Assembly (NCBI GenBank): GCA_963611355.1
Contig: CAVDRM010000001.1
Location: 156,535 to 220,534 of the forward strand
Direction: 5' to 3'
DNA length: 64,000 nt
Source: CAVDRM01 sp963611355
GTDB taxonomy: Bacteria; Bacillota; Clostridia; Christensenellales; Aristaeellaceae
Position 1 is the stretch's first letter; every line of letters begins with the position of its first letter. A program made the translations under genes and the position numbers. A model generated the notes under the pieces. That model worked only from the letters and a program-made list of their open reading frames with translations. It was not told where the DNA came from and did not search any database. This document shows, piece by piece, positions 1 through 8,416 of this stretch.

Positions 1-357
1 GACGACATCTATCATGTTAACGGCCACGACCACAGGGATGCCAAGCTCGGTGAGCTGTGTGGTCAGGTACAGGTTGCGCTCAAGGTTTGTGCCGTCAATC
101 AGGTTGAGGATGGCGTCCGGGCGCTCGGTAATCAGGTAGTTGCGGGAGACGACTTCCTCCAAGGTGTAGGGAGACAGGGAGTAGATGCCGGGCAGGTCCA
201 TAATCACCACGTCATCGTGCTTCCTGAGACGGCCTTCCTTCTTTTCGACCGTGACGCCGGGCCAGTTGCCCACGAACTGGTTGGAGCCGGTCAGCGCATT
301 GAACAGCGTCGTTTTGCCGCAGTTCGGGTTGCCTGCCAGCGCGATTTTAATGGCCAT
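1..357 (-). CDS. feoB: Ferrous iron transport protein B, N-terminal part (cut by window edge)
   Basis: N-terminal 119 residues of the FeoB G protein, the inner-membrane Fe(II) permease; the rest lies left of the window. The G1 P-loop is GNPNCGKTT near residue 9, switch region GNWPGVTVEKKEG follows, then the G3 motif DLPGIYSLSPY and the end of G4 (VAVNMIDV) at the edge. The ATG at 357 has an AAGGAGG site nine bases upstream. It is the third gene of a feoA-feoA-feoB operon read leftwards. Expression is probably iron-controlled through the promoter/operator cluster at 896-989. Identification is secure from the GTPase motifs and the feoA neighbours. Confidence 0.95.
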   Translation of the reverse strand, partial: MAIKIALAGNPNCGKTTLFNALTGSNQFVGNWPGVTVEKKEGRLRKHDDVVIMDLPGIYSLSPYTLEEVVSRNYLITERPDAILNLIDGTNLERNLYLTTQLTELGIPVVVAVNMIDVV

Positions 358-419
358 AAGAAATTTCCTCCTTCGTTGGCGCGGGGCTTCTGCCCTGCCG
401 CCTCATGAATTTGAAAGGC

Positions 420-641
420 TTACTTGACTTCAATGAGTTCCGCGTCCGCCTTGCGCACGCTCAGCTCATAGCCGCGCACGGTCAGCTCCAGCGGGTCGCC
501 CAGCGGCGCGACCTTGCGCACATAGACCTCTGTGCCCTTGGTCAATCCCATGTCCATAATGCGGCGCTTCAGCGCGCCCTCGCCGTGCAGCCGTTCGATG
601 ACTGCGCTCTCGCCGATCTTGACATCCTTGAGGGTCTTCAT
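420..641 (-). CDS. feoA: FeoA family protein (copy adjacent to feoB)
   Basis: 73-residue SH3-like FeoA, a small cytosolic partner of FeoB in Fe(II) uptake. Visible family features are the GALKRRIMDMGLTKG block and the C-terminal VRGYELSVRKADAELIEV strand. Start ATG at 641 is preceded by AAAGGAG seven bases upstream. It lies 62 bases before feoB and about 20 bases after a second FeoA on the same strand, so the three are one operon. Length is normal for FeoA. The exact molecular role of FeoA is not settled for any organism. Confidence 0.93.
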   Translation of the reverse strand: MKTLKDVKIGESAVIERLHGEGALKRRIMDMGLTKGTEVYVRKVAPLGDPLELTVRGYELSVRKADAELIEVK

Positions 642-660
642 ACGTCTTCTCCTTTCATCT

Positions 661-873
661 TCAGACCATGATTCTCATGGCCATGGTTTTGTCCAGCGCC
701 ACGCGGCTTTCCTTGATGTTCAGAATCAGGTTGCCGCCCAGTTCACTGACCACCGTCACCTCAGCGCCAACGACAAAGCCCATTTCGGACAGATGCTGAC
801 GCACCTCATCGCGGCCCTTGATCTGCTTGATGATGTTCACATCACCAACGCTTGCCATCCCCAACGGCATCAT
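661..873 (-). CDS. feoA: FeoA family protein (first gene of the operon)
   Basis: Second FeoA-like protein, 70 residues if the ATG at 873 is used. That start has GGAGGGAAG eleven bases upstream; an in-frame extension up to 921 has no ribosome site and would overlap the operator palindromes, so I reject it. Family features are QIKGRDEVRQHLSEMGFVVG and the ESRVALDKTMAMRI end. It differs clearly from the neighbouring FeoA, so the pair is an old duplication with divergence. The protein probably acts with FeoB in Fe(II) import. Confidence 0.9.
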   Translation of the reverse strand: MMPLGMASVGDVNIIKQIKGRDEVRQHLSEMGFVVGAEVTVVSELGGNLILNIKESRVALDKTMAMRIMV

Positions 874-895
874 GCTGCTTCGCACTTCCCTCCAA

Positions 896-989
896 TTAGA
901 AAAATCTAACTCACGGGGCAAGAAACGGCCGGAGAGGTTAACTCTCTCTAACCGCCGGATAGTTTAGCACCTCTAACCATGGCTGTCAA
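896..989 (-). promoter_or_regulatory. feo promoter with three TTAG/CTAA-type palindromes
   Basis: On the minus strand TTGACA (989-984) and TAAACT (966-961) are spaced by 17 bases. Between them lies TTAGAGGTGCTAA (976-964). Two more inverted repeats follow downstream before the first feoA: GGTTA/TAACC arms (936-940 and 949-953) and TTAGA/TCTAA arms (896-900 and 905-909). The arrangement resembles sites of DtxR-family metal repressors. The binding protein is inferred; it is not in the window. Confidence 0.7.
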
Positions 990-1085
990 GCCCTGAAAAG
1001 ATATTTTTGAAAATTTTTTTCGGCCGGCTGACCTGCGTCTGTCAAAATCAACAAATTCGCCGTATATCCAATGGATATTTTGCAG

Positions 1086-1289
1086 TCAAACGCTGCGGAA
1101 AGGCCGCGGCTTGTCCGTCGGGCCGATAACAGAATCGGCGGAGAGATGATACTATCTGCACAGCACAATCAAGTTCCCGATTTCCAGCTCCGCCCTTCCG
1201 TTTTCGATATGGCTGTATCCCTGCTGCGATGTATGCAGCAGCTTGCCCGCATCCGCCTGTGACAAGTCCCTGTCCTCGATATGCTGACA
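1086..1289 (-). pseudogene. Remnant of an XRE-type helix-turn-helix regulator
   Basis: Read on the minus strand, the stretch contains EDRDLSQADAGKLLHTSQQG and YSHIENGRAELEIGNLIVLC, which match the helix-turn-helix core of small XRE/Cro regulators. The frame is broken by a TAG at 1154-1152, exactly where the usual 'LALFYHLSADYLIG' segment follows; here YHLSADSVIGPTDKPRP continues after the stop. No convincing start or ribosome site is visible upstream. This looks like a decayed gene; the rest of the 990-1520 interval holds nothing else I can support. Confidence 0.6.
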
Positions 1290-1479
1290 ATCATTGCAAA
1301 GGAGTTAGATGGAGCAGGCGCATACTCGAAAACAATACGCAGTGTTCTTAATGACTTAAGCACTAATGACGCTTCCTGCTCCGGTGCACCGCAGCCATTC
1401 GCAAACGGCCCGCATCGCGCAGTTGAAATGGCGGCAATCATGGCATCCATTGACGAATAAGCTGCCGTCTTATTGCAAA

Positions 1480-1515
1480 ACGCTCTGCCAAAGGTGTTAA
1501 CCTTCGGCAGAGCGT
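1480..1515 (-). terminator. Second hairpin downstream of tRNA-Lys
   Basis: Ten-base-pair stem ACGCTCTGCC/GGCAGAGCGT (1480-1489 with 1506-1515), extended inside by AAGG/CCTT. On the minus strand it is followed by TTTT. It lies behind the stronger terminator at 1523-1561 and may be a back-up. Confidence 0.5.
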
Positions 1516-1522
1516 ATCTGCA

Positions 1523-1561
1523 ATAAAAAAACAAAAGTGCCCGAAAGCAAGGCCTTCGGGC
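1523..1561 (-). terminator. Terminator of the tRNA-Lys unit
   Basis: On the minus strand GCCCGAA...TTCGGGC arms (1561-1555 and 1545-1539) are followed closely by a T-rich tract (complement of 1524-1536). It sits directly behind the tRNA 3' end. Confidence 0.8.
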
Positions 1562-1564
1562 GAA

Positions 1565-1640
1565 TGGTGCGCCATCAGGGACTCGAACCCGGGACACCCT
1601 GATTAAGAGTCAGGTGCTCTACCAACTGAGCTAATGGCGC
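1565..1640 (-). tRNA. tRNA-Lys (anticodon CTT), CCA encoded
   Basis: A 76-base cloverleaf on the minus strand. The acceptor arms are GCGCCAT and ATGGCGC, the D arm is GCTC...GAGC, the anticodon arm is CCTGA-CTCTTAA-TCAGG giving CTT, and the T loop is TTCGAGT. The CCA end is encoded at 1567-1565. One pair in the T stem (C/T) looks mismatched. It has its own promoter (1661-1689) and terminator. Confidence 0.95.
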
Positions 1641-1660
1641 ATCACAAGCGAACGGTATAT

Positions 1661-1689
1661 ATAATAGTACAGGTTTCGCAAAATGTCAA
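1661..1689 (-). promoter_or_regulatory. Promoter of tRNA-Lys
   Basis: TTGACA (1689-1684), 17-base spacer, TATTAT (1666-1661) on the minus strand, about 20 bases upstream of the tRNA 5' end. Confidence 0.75.
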
Positions 1690-1743
1690 CAGCTGAATTG
1701 AATATTTTTTGAAGCCCGCGGCGATAAATCTCTGATTCGGCGC

Positions 1744-1771
1744 TTGAAATTTGCAAAAGGCGTGCTATACT
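1744..1771 (+). promoter_or_regulatory. Promoter of the MATE exporter gene
   Basis: TTGAAA (1744-1749), 16-base spacer, TATACT (1766-1771). Transcription would start near 1778, which leaves too little room for translation from the GTG at 1786 with a ribosome site and favours a later start. Confidence 0.6.
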
Positions 1772-1812
1772 GAAACAAATATGCCGTGAGGCGCCGAAAG
1801 GATTGTACTGCC

Positions 1813-3276
1813 GTGCATTTCATGGATGTCCCCCTGATTCACAAGCTGTTTTCTCCGGATGGCATGATTCGTCCGGACAAGCGTTTGGGCGAGCTGCCGG
1901 ATGCGAAATCGGCCTACGGCGAGGTGCTGCGCATCGCCGCGCCCAGCGTCGCGGAAATGGTGCTGATGAGTCTGATTGGCAGCATGGACACCATGATGAT
2001 AGGCATTCTGGGCAAGACGGCGATTTCCGCCGTCGGCCTGCCCACCCAGCCGCGCATGATTTTTCTCTGCGTATTTTTCGCGCTGAATGTCGGCGTAACG
2101 GCCATTGTCGCCCGCCGCAAGGGAGAGGGGCGGCAGGAGGACGCCAGAAGGACGCTGCGCAATTCGCTGATGCTGGTGCTGCTGCTGTCTGTCCTGCTGA
2201 CGGGACTGGCGCTGGTGCTGGCCGAGCCGCTGATTCGTCTGGCGGGCGGCAATGAAAATTCGGCCGAGGAGTCCGAGGCGCTCCGCATGGGCATCAATTA
2301 TTTCAGGATTTTGATGTGTTCCCTGCCCGTCAACGCTGCCGCCATGTGCATCAACGCCGCTCAGCGCGGCATCGGCAACACCAAGCTGACCATGTATGTG
2401 AACATCGTCAGCAATTTGGTGAATGTTTTCTTCAATTACCTGCTCATCGGCGGCAACTGGGGCTTCCCGCGGCTCGGCGTGGAGGGCGCGGCCATCGCGT
2501 CCGTCATCGGCATTGTCGTGGGCGCGGTGCTGGCGTTCCTGACCGTGTTTGCCAAGCCCAAGGGCATGGAAGGCTATCTGTACATCGGCGTGCGCGGCCC
2601 GTGGCGCTTTGAAAAGGACATCATGCGCTCCATCGCCAAGGTGGGCGGCAACGCCATGCTGGAGCAGGTCGGCCTTCGCTTCGGCTTCTTCGTCTATACG
2701 GCGCTCATCGTCGGCATGGGGCAAATCAGCCACGCGGCGCACATCATCTGCATGCAGTTTCTGAACATCACCTTCACCTTCGGCGACGGCATCGGCATCG
2801 CCGCCACCTCCCTGGTCGGGCAGAATTTGGGAAAGAAGCGGCCTGACCTGTCGATATTGTACGGAAAAATTTCCCAGCGGTACGCGCTGATGGTCTCAAT
2901 GGTGCTGCTGGTGCTGCTGACCGTCTTCCGTGCGCCGCTTTGCTCGCTGTTCTTGGATGATGGAACGGCGGATGCGGACGCGGTGCTGGCGCTCAGCGAA
3001 AGCACGCTGCTCATCGTCGCCCTGATGCAGCCGTTTCAGACCGGCTCGGTCGTGCTGTCCGGCTGTCTGCGCGGGGCGGGCGACAACATTTATGTCGCTG
3101 TCTGCATGACCTTCTGCGTCAGCGTCGTCCGCCCGCTGATGACCCTGCTGGCCGTCAACGTGCTGCACCTGACCCTGCCGCTGACTTGGCTCTTCTGCAT
3201 GACGGAAATCGCCCTGCGCTTCGCCTTCTTCTATCCGCGCTTCGCAAGCGGACGCTGGACGACAAAGACGGTGTAA
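1813..3276 (+). CDS. MATE family multidrug/Na+ antiporter
   Basis: Polytopic membrane exporter of the MATE family, about 487 residues and about 12 hydrophobic segments. MATE features include an early block EVLRIAAPSVAEMVLMSLIG, then MDTMMIGILG and, in the second half, NAMLEQVGLRFGFFVY and GIAATSLVGQNLG. MATE proteins expel cationic drugs or metabolites in exchange for Na+ or H+; the substrate here cannot be told. Start is uncertain: the GTG at 1813 has AAAGGA ten bases upstream; the ATG at 1822 and the GTG at 1786 are alternatives. It is a monocistronic unit ended by the hairpin at 3358. Confidence 0.88.
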   Translation: MHFMDVPLIHKLFSPDGMIRPDKRLGELPDAKSAYGEVLRIAAPSVAEMVLMSLIGSMDTMMIGILGKTAISAVGLPTQPRMIFLCVFFALNVGVTAIVARRKGEGRQEDARRTLRNSLMLVLLLSVLLTGLALVLAEPLIRLAGGNENSAEESEALRMGINYFRILMCSLPVNAAAMCINAAQRGIGNTKLTMYVNIVSNLVNVFFNYLLIGGNWGFPRLGVEGAAIASVIGIVVGAVLAFLTVFAKPKGMEGYLYIGVRGPWRFEKDIMRSIAKVGGNAMLEQVGLRFGFFVYTALIVGMGQISHAAHIICMQFLNITFTFGDGIGIAATSLVGQNLGKKRPDLSILYGKISQRYALMVSMVLLVLLTVFRAPLCSLFLDDGTADADAVLALSESTLLIVALMQPFQTGSVVLSGCLRGAGDNIYVAVCMTFCVSVVRPLMTLLAVNVLHLTLPLTWLFCMTEIALRFAFFYPRFASGRWTTKTV

Positions 3277-3357
3277 CGGCTTTTTCTTCTGATGCGCAGG
3301 CCGCTTCGTGCGGGAAAGGGTATAAGAAACGGCATCGAAGTGCATATCAACGCATAG

Positions 3358-3393
3358 AGCCTGAGAGGAGTCCCTCTTGGGCTTTGTTTTTTT
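3358..3393 (+). terminator. Terminator after the MATE gene
   Basis: Imperfect stem AGCC-t-GAGAGG with CCTCT-t-GGGCT around a short loop, followed by TTTGTTTTTTT. It separates the MATE gene from serC. Confidence 0.7.
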
Positions 3394-3506
3394 CCTGTTC
3401 TTTGCTTGCTTTTTCATTCATTTTGCTATATGATATTTATAAGGACATATTAAACCCGCAGGGCAAAATCTGTCCCGCCATATACAAACGAAGGGAACGT
3501 ATGATC

Positions 3507-4577
3507 ATGGAGCGTGTATTCAATTTTTCTCCGGGGCCTTCCATGCTGCCCCTGCCCGTACTTGAAAAGGTGAAGGAGCAGCTGCCCGTTTTTGAAACGG
3601 CCGGCATGTCCGTCATGGAAATGAGCCACCGCAGCGGAATGTATCAGGATATTATCAACCGTGCCGAGGCTTCCCTGCGCGAGCTGATGCACATCCCAAG
3701 CACCTATTCCGTCCTGTTTCTGCACGGCGGCGCGACGCTGCAGTTTGCCGCCATCCCCCTGAATCTCATGAAAACAGGCAAGGCAGACTATATCGACAGC
3801 GGCAATTTTGCCCACGGCGCGGCGCAGGAAGCGGCCAAGTTCGGCACCGTCCGCATCGCTGCCTCCTCCCGTGCGGACAACTATGCCTATATCCCAGACT
3901 GGCGCGGGCATCTGAACGATGACGCGGATTATCTCCACATTACCGCCAACAACACCATCTACGGCACGCGCTTTATGGATTTGCCCAAGGGCAGAGCCCC
4001 GCTCGTGGCCGACGTCAGCAGCTCCATCCTGAGCCAGCCCTATTGCGTTGAGGACTTCGGCGTGCTGTACGCGGGCGCGCAGAAAAACATAGGTCCCGCC
4101 GGTCTTGCGGTGCTGATTGTCCGGAAGGATTTGCTGGGGCACGCCCGTCCCGATTGTCCGAAGGTCATGAACTGGACGCTGGAGGATGAAAACGGCAGCA
4201 TGCTCAACACGCCCAACACCTTCGGCATCTATGTATCCGGCCTTTGCTTTGAATGGCTGAAAACGCAGGGCGGTGTCGAGGGAATTTATGCGGTCAATCG
4301 GCAAAAAGCCGCGCTTTTGTATGACTATCTGGACAACAGCCGCCTCTTTAAGCCGACGGCGGACAAGGCTTTCCGCTCCCTGATGAATGTAACCTTTGTG
4401 ACGGGCAATCAGGACAAGGACGCGGAATTTGTCAAATTCGCCGCCGCGCACGGGCTTGTGAACCTGAAGGGGCATCGCTCCGTCGGCGGTATGCGCGCCA
4501 GCATCTACAATGCCATGCCGCTCTGCGGCGTTCAAAAGCTGGTGGACTGCATGAAAGCCTTTGAACTGAACGCTTAA
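3507..4577 (+). CDS. serC: Phosphoserine aminotransferase
   Basis: Class V PLP aminotransferase, about 356 residues, converting 3-phosphohydroxypyruvate and glutamate to phosphoserine, the second step of serine synthesis. It opens with RVFNFSPGPSMLPLPVLE, has MSHRSGMYQ and the PLP lysine in YAGAQKNIGPAGL, and ends VGGMRASIYNAMPLCGV. Start is the ATG at 3507 or 3501; AAGGGA at 3491-3496 serves either. The frame is open further upstream to 3186, but that part overlaps the MATE gene and its terminator and is not coding. It sits 13 bases before serA, forming a serCA operon. Confidence 0.95.
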   Translation: MERVFNFSPGPSMLPLPVLEKVKEQLPVFETAGMSVMEMSHRSGMYQDIINRAEASLRELMHIPSTYSVLFLHGGATLQFAAIPLNLMKTGKADYIDSGNFAHGAAQEAAKFGTVRIAASSRADNYAYIPDWRGHLNDDADYLHITANNTIYGTRFMDLPKGRAPLVADVSSSILSQPYCVEDFGVLYAGAQKNIGPAGLAVLIVRKDLLGHARPDCPKVMNWTLEDENGSMLNTPNTFGIYVSGLCFEWLKTQGGVEGIYAVNRQKAALLYDYLDNSRLFKPTADKAFRSLMNVTFVTGNQDKDAEFVKFAAAHGLVNLKGHRSVGGMRASIYNAMPLCGVQKLVDCMKAFELNA

Positions 4578-4590
4578 GGAGAAAAAGCAT

Positions 4591-5775
4591 ATGTATAAAA
4601 TCCGGCTTCTGAATGAAATTTCGCCCGTTGTGCATCAGGTGTTGTCCGCCGGTCAGTACACTCTTTCCAAGGAAGAGCCGACGCCGGATGCCATTTTGGT
4701 GCGCAGCGCGGATATGCACGCCATGCCCCGTCCCGATACGCTGCTGGCCATTGCCCGCGCAGGCGCGGGGGTCAACAACATCCCCCTTGCCGAATGCGCC
4801 GCAGAGGGCATTGTCGTGTTCAACACGCCCGGCGCGAACGCCAATGCCGTGGCGGAGCTGACGATGGACGGCCTTCTGCTGGCCAGCCGCGATATTGCGG
4901 GCGGCCTGGCCTTTGCCAAGGGACTGAAAGGGCAGCCCGACCTGTCTAAGCTGGTCGAAAAGGGAAAGAGCGCCTTTTCGGGACCTGAGCTGCGCGGGAA
5001 AACGCTGGCCGTTTTAGGGCTCGGCGCAATCGGCGCTTTGGTCGCCAATGCCGCCGCCACGGGCTTTGGCATGGAGGTCATCGGCTATGACCCGTTTATT
5101 TCCGTTGAACACGCATGGAGCCTGTCGCGCTCCGTCCGCCATGCCGTGCGCATGGAGGACGCTGTGAAAAATGCCGACTACATTACGTTGCACATCCCGC
5201 TGACCGACCAGACGCGGGCGATGGTGAACAGGGAATTTTTAAAGGGCGTCAAAAAGGGGGCGCGGCTGCTGAACTTCTCCCGCGCCGAGCTCTGCGATAC
5301 CGAAGAAGTCAAGGATGCGCTGGAAAGCGGCCTGCTGTCCGCCTATGTGACGGATTTTCCCGTGGACGACCTGCTGGACGTGCCCCACGCCATCTGTCTG
5401 CCGCACTTGGGCGCATCCACGCCGGAAAGCGAGGAGCGCTGCGCTGAAATGGCGGCGCGGGCGCTGAGGGATTACCTTGAATTCGGCATCATCAAAAACA
5501 GCGTCAATCTGCCCGACATCGCGCTCGGAACGCCGGAGGGCAGCCGCATCCTGCTCATTCACAAAAATGTGCCCGGCCTCGTCTCCGCCATTTCCTCGCT
5601 GATCTCCGGACGCGGCCTGAACATTTCCGGCATGGTCAATAAAAGCCGCGGCGACTACGCCGTCACGGTCTTGGAACTGTCCGAAATTCCGGATGACCGC
5701 CTGATTGATGCGCTCACCTGTCTCAAAGACGTCGTCCGCGTGCGGAAGCTGGCCTGCGGGGCAGAAAACGCATAA
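4591..5775 (+). CDS. serA: D-3-phosphoglycerate dehydrogenase with ACT domain
   Basis: 394-residue NAD-dependent dehydrogenase for the first step of serine synthesis. The Rossmann motif is LGLGAIGALVANAA near residue 142. Catalytic positions are visible in LNFSRAELCD (Arg) and LPHLGASTPESEE (His). A C-terminal ACT domain (about 313-390, beginning ILLIHKNVPGLV) suggests feedback control by serine, as in other ACT-bearing SerA. The common RGG after the active-site strand is SRAE here, a usual variant in Clostridia. AAGGAGAAA precedes the ATG. Co-transcribed with serC. Confidence 0.95.
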   Translation: MYKIRLLNEISPVVHQVLSAGQYTLSKEEPTPDAILVRSADMHAMPRPDTLLAIARAGAGVNNIPLAECAAEGIVVFNTPGANANAVAELTMDGLLLASRDIAGGLAFAKGLKGQPDLSKLVEKGKSAFSGPELRGKTLAVLGLGAIGALVANAAATGFGMEVIGYDPFISVEHAWSLSRSVRHAVRMEDAVKNADYITLHIPLTDQTRAMVNREFLKGVKKGARLLNFSRAELCDTEEVKDALESGLLSAYVTDFPVDDLLDVPHAICLPHLGASTPESEERCAEMAARALRDYLEFGIIKNSVNLPDIALGTPEGSRILLIHKNVPGLVSAISSLISGRGLNISGMVNKSRGDYAVTVLELSEIPDDRLIDALTCLKDVVRVRKLACGAENA

Positions 5776-5818
5776 GTTCGTTTCGGCTTTTTGCAGCCCT
5801 CTCCCGGCAAAATTTTCC

Positions 5819-5847
5819 TTGCGCTTATCTGACAAAAAACGTATAAT
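5819..5847 (+). promoter_or_regulatory. Promoter of fbp
   Basis: TTGCGC (5819-5824), 17-base spacer, TATAAT (5842-5847), about 40 bases before the fbp start. Confidence 0.6.
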
Positions 5848-5888
5848 AAAACAGGCAAAAGCATATAAACGGCAAGGAGGACGGGCGG

Positions 5889-7781
5889 ATGCAGAATATG
5901 ACGGCTGAGCGGCTCAAATACCTGGGGCTCTTGGCGGAGCAGTTTCATTCCGAGCAGGAGCTCTGCACCGAAATCATCAACCTGAGCGGGGTTTTGAGCC
6001 TCCCCAAGGGCACCGAGCATTTCATGAGCGATATTCACGGCGAATACGAATCCTTCTGCCATATCATGAACAACTGCTCCGGCGTGGTGCGGGAGAAGGT
6101 CAATCTTTGGCTCGGAGACAACATGACGGGCATGGAGGTCTCCGAGCTTTGCACGCTGATTTATTACCCGCGCCAAAAGCTGAAGCTCCTTCGGGATGAA
6201 GGCAGGCTCTGTCCTGCGTGGTATCAGACGCAGATGGGGCGGCTCGTGCTTCTGGCGCGGATGTTCTCCGGCAAATACACCCGTTCAAGGGTCAGAAGAG
6301 CGATGCCGGAGGCGTATGCGCGCATTCTGGATGAGCTGCTCCACGCCCAGACCGATGAAGACGATAACCGCCATCAGTATCATCAGTCCATTCTGGATAC
6401 GCTGATTGACATCGGCAGCGGCGATGATTTTATCATCGTTCTCGCGGATTTAATCAAGCATTTGGCCGTGGACAGGCTGCACGTCGTGGGCGATATTTTC
6501 GACCGCGGCGCCCGTTCGGACAGCGTCATGGACATCCTGATGCGCCACCACAGCATCGATATCGAATGGGGCAACCACGATATTCTGTGGATGGGCGCGG
6601 CTTCCGGCAGCGCGGCATGCGTGGCGGGCGTTGTGCGCAACTGTCTGCAATACCGCAACATGGAGATATTGGAAAACAGCTACGGCATTCCCCTGCGCCC
6701 CCTGGCGCTCTTTGCCGAAAAGCTGTATCCCGAAATGGAAACGGATCAGGCAGCGCTGGAAGCCATCACCGTCATGATGTTTAAATTGGAAGGCCAGCTC
6801 ATCCGCCGAAATCCGGACTTCGGGATGGAAGACAGGCTGCTGCTGGATAAGCTCGATTTGAATGCCGGCACCGTGCGCATCGACGATACGTCTTGGCCCA
6901 TCCTGCCGCGCCGTCTGCCGACCCTGCAGCAGGACGACCCCTACGCCCTGACCGATGAGGAGCAGCAGGTGATATCCGGCCTGTGCGACTCCTTCCGCCA
7001 GAGCCTGCGCCTGCGCAGCCACATCAGCTTTTTGTATGCGCAGGGGCGGCTGTACCGCCGCTACAACGGCAACCTCTTATTTCACGGCTGTGTCCCGATG
7101 GATGAGGACGGCAGCTTCCATGTGAAATGCCTGGAGGGGCAGCGGCTTTCCGGCCCCGCACTGATGGACTATGCGGACATGATGGCGCGCCGCGCCTTCC
7201 ATGAGGGCGACCAAAAGGCGCTGGACTTCATGTGGTACCTCTGGTGCGGAGATGATTCGCCCCTCTGCGGCCGCCATGTAACCACCTTTGCGCGGTTTTT
7301 CGTGCAGGACAAGGAGGCATGGCACGAGCCGCGCAATCCTTACTATGTTTATTGCAACAACGAAAAGGATTGCCTGCGTATTTTAGCCGCCTTCGGGCTG
7401 AACGAGACGGGGCACATCATCAACGGCCACACGCCCATTCGGGTCATTCGCGGCGAAAGCCCCCTCAAAGCGGGCGGACGGCTGATTGTGATTGACGGCG
7501 GCTTCTGCCGGGCCTACCAGAAAACCACGGGCATCGCCGGCTATACGCTGATTTCCAACTCGCACGGGATGCGGCTCATGTCGCATCAGCCTTTCTCCAC
7601 CTTTGAAGAGGCGCTGAACGACGGCCGTGACATCCGTTCCCAATCCCTGTCGTTCGTCACCTATCCGAATCGGCTACACATTCGGGATACCGACAACGGA
7701 AAGCGCCTGCAGGAGCGGGTCGAGGATTTAAAGGCGCTGCTGTCCGCCGTGCGGGACGGCCTGGTCAATCTACAAAAATAA
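5889..7781 (+). CDS. fbp: Fructose-1,6-bisphosphatase, class III
   Basis: 630-residue metallophosphatase-fold FBPase of the Firmicutes type, hydrolysing fructose-1,6-bisphosphate for gluconeogenesis. Visible metal motifs are MSDIHGEYESF, VVGDIFDRGARSD, EWGNHDILWMG and INGHTPIRV. Other family blocks are GTEHFMSD and IDGGFCRAYQKTTGIAGYTL. Length is slightly below the roughly 640-670 usual for the family. The ATG at 5889 follows AAGGAGG by eight bases. Monocistronic, ended by a very strong terminator. Confidence 0.95.
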   Translation: MQNMTAERLKYLGLLAEQFHSEQELCTEIINLSGVLSLPKGTEHFMSDIHGEYESFCHIMNNCSGVVREKVNLWLGDNMTGMEVSELCTLIYYPRQKLKLLRDEGRLCPAWYQTQMGRLVLLARMFSGKYTRSRVRRAMPEAYARILDELLHAQTDEDDNRHQYHQSILDTLIDIGSGDDFIIVLADLIKHLAVDRLHVVGDIFDRGARSDSVMDILMRHHSIDIEWGNHDILWMGAASGSAACVAGVVRNCLQYRNMEILENSYGIPLRPLALFAEKLYPEMETDQAALEAITVMMFKLEGQLIRRNPDFGMEDRLLLDKLDLNAGTVRIDDTSWPILPRRLPTLQQDDPYALTDEEQQVISGLCDSFRQSLRLRSHISFLYAQGRLYRRYNGNLLFHGCVPMDEDGSFHVKCLEGQRLSGPALMDYADMMARRAFHEGDQKALDFMWYLWCGDDSPLCGRHVTTFARFFVQDKEAWHEPRNPYYVYCNNEKDCLRILAAFGLNETGHIINGHTPIRVIRGESPLKAGGRLIVIDGGFCRAYQKTTGIAGYTLISNSHGMRLMSHQPFSTFEEALNDGRDIRSQSLSFVTYPNRLHIRDTDNGKRLQERVEDLKALLSAVRDGLVNLQK

Positions 7782-7793
7782 ATGGTTTTATGC

Positions 7794-7850
7794 CAACACC
7801 GCACGATTCGGCGGGGCCGCCGAATCGTGCGGTGTTGTCTTATATTTTTT
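7794..7850 (+). terminator. Long-stem terminator after fbp
   Basis: Perfect inverted repeat of about 20 base pairs (7794-7813 with 7818-7837), then TTATATTTTTT. Its symmetry would also stop leftward transcription. Confidence 0.85.
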
Positions 7851-8416
7851 CTTTCTCGTATAAGATGTCGAATTCATGCCATGATAAACCATATTTTATA
7901 ATATTCATAATAAAATATATATTTGACTTTAAAATTTCAAAGTGCTATATAATAATCAATCTCAACATCACTTCTCTGCTAGGACAAAACCAATGTGTTC
8001 TTCGGAAGGAGGGGAATCGAACAATTCGTATCCGTTAATGCTGCCGAAATAAAATTAAATATTTATATAATGATTTTTGATTGATTTTAGCATGGTTTTC
8101 TTTTGATGCGCATTTCGACCATCAAATTTGTTTTCATTTACCTTTTTTGAACAACCATCCACCCGAAGCATAAACAGCAAGTCGAAGGTGCATTGCATCT
8201 TATCTTAAAGAAAAAGAACTAACGCCGGTTCAGATTTCTAAGGAGCGCGTGCCAAACCAAGTTGCTTTTTAGTTGAATTTTATAAAGGAGCGTGATTCCA
8301 TTGTCCTCTTTTTGGACGGATGTGCCACATCATAGAGTCTCAAATTTTTGAACTGTTTAAGGGGGCAATCAGCCTCGCTTTCCGGCTTATCTATAAAACA
8401 ATAAGGAGGAAACGGT
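7851..8416 (+). other. AT-rich interval without a supported gene
   Basis: About 560 bases, much richer in A+T than the flanks. I see no convincing ORF or tRNA. It marks the left edge of the AT-rich island that carries the secreted peptide and tannase genes. Confidence 0.5.

Noticed and set aside
1281..1460. Plus-strand ORF of 59 codons (MLTIIAKELDGAG...)
   Set aside because: It starts on the antisense of the XRE remnant, has no ribosome site, and I recognise no family; possible but unsupported.
3186..3500. In-frame upstream extension of serC
   Set aside because: It overlaps the MATE gene and its terminator; SerC proteins begin at RVFNFSPGP.
8165..8330. Short frame that might be a TetR-type regulator remnant before the secreted peptide
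   Set aside because: Stops interrupt it and no conserved helix-turn-helix pattern can be shown; AT-rich chance ORF is as likely.
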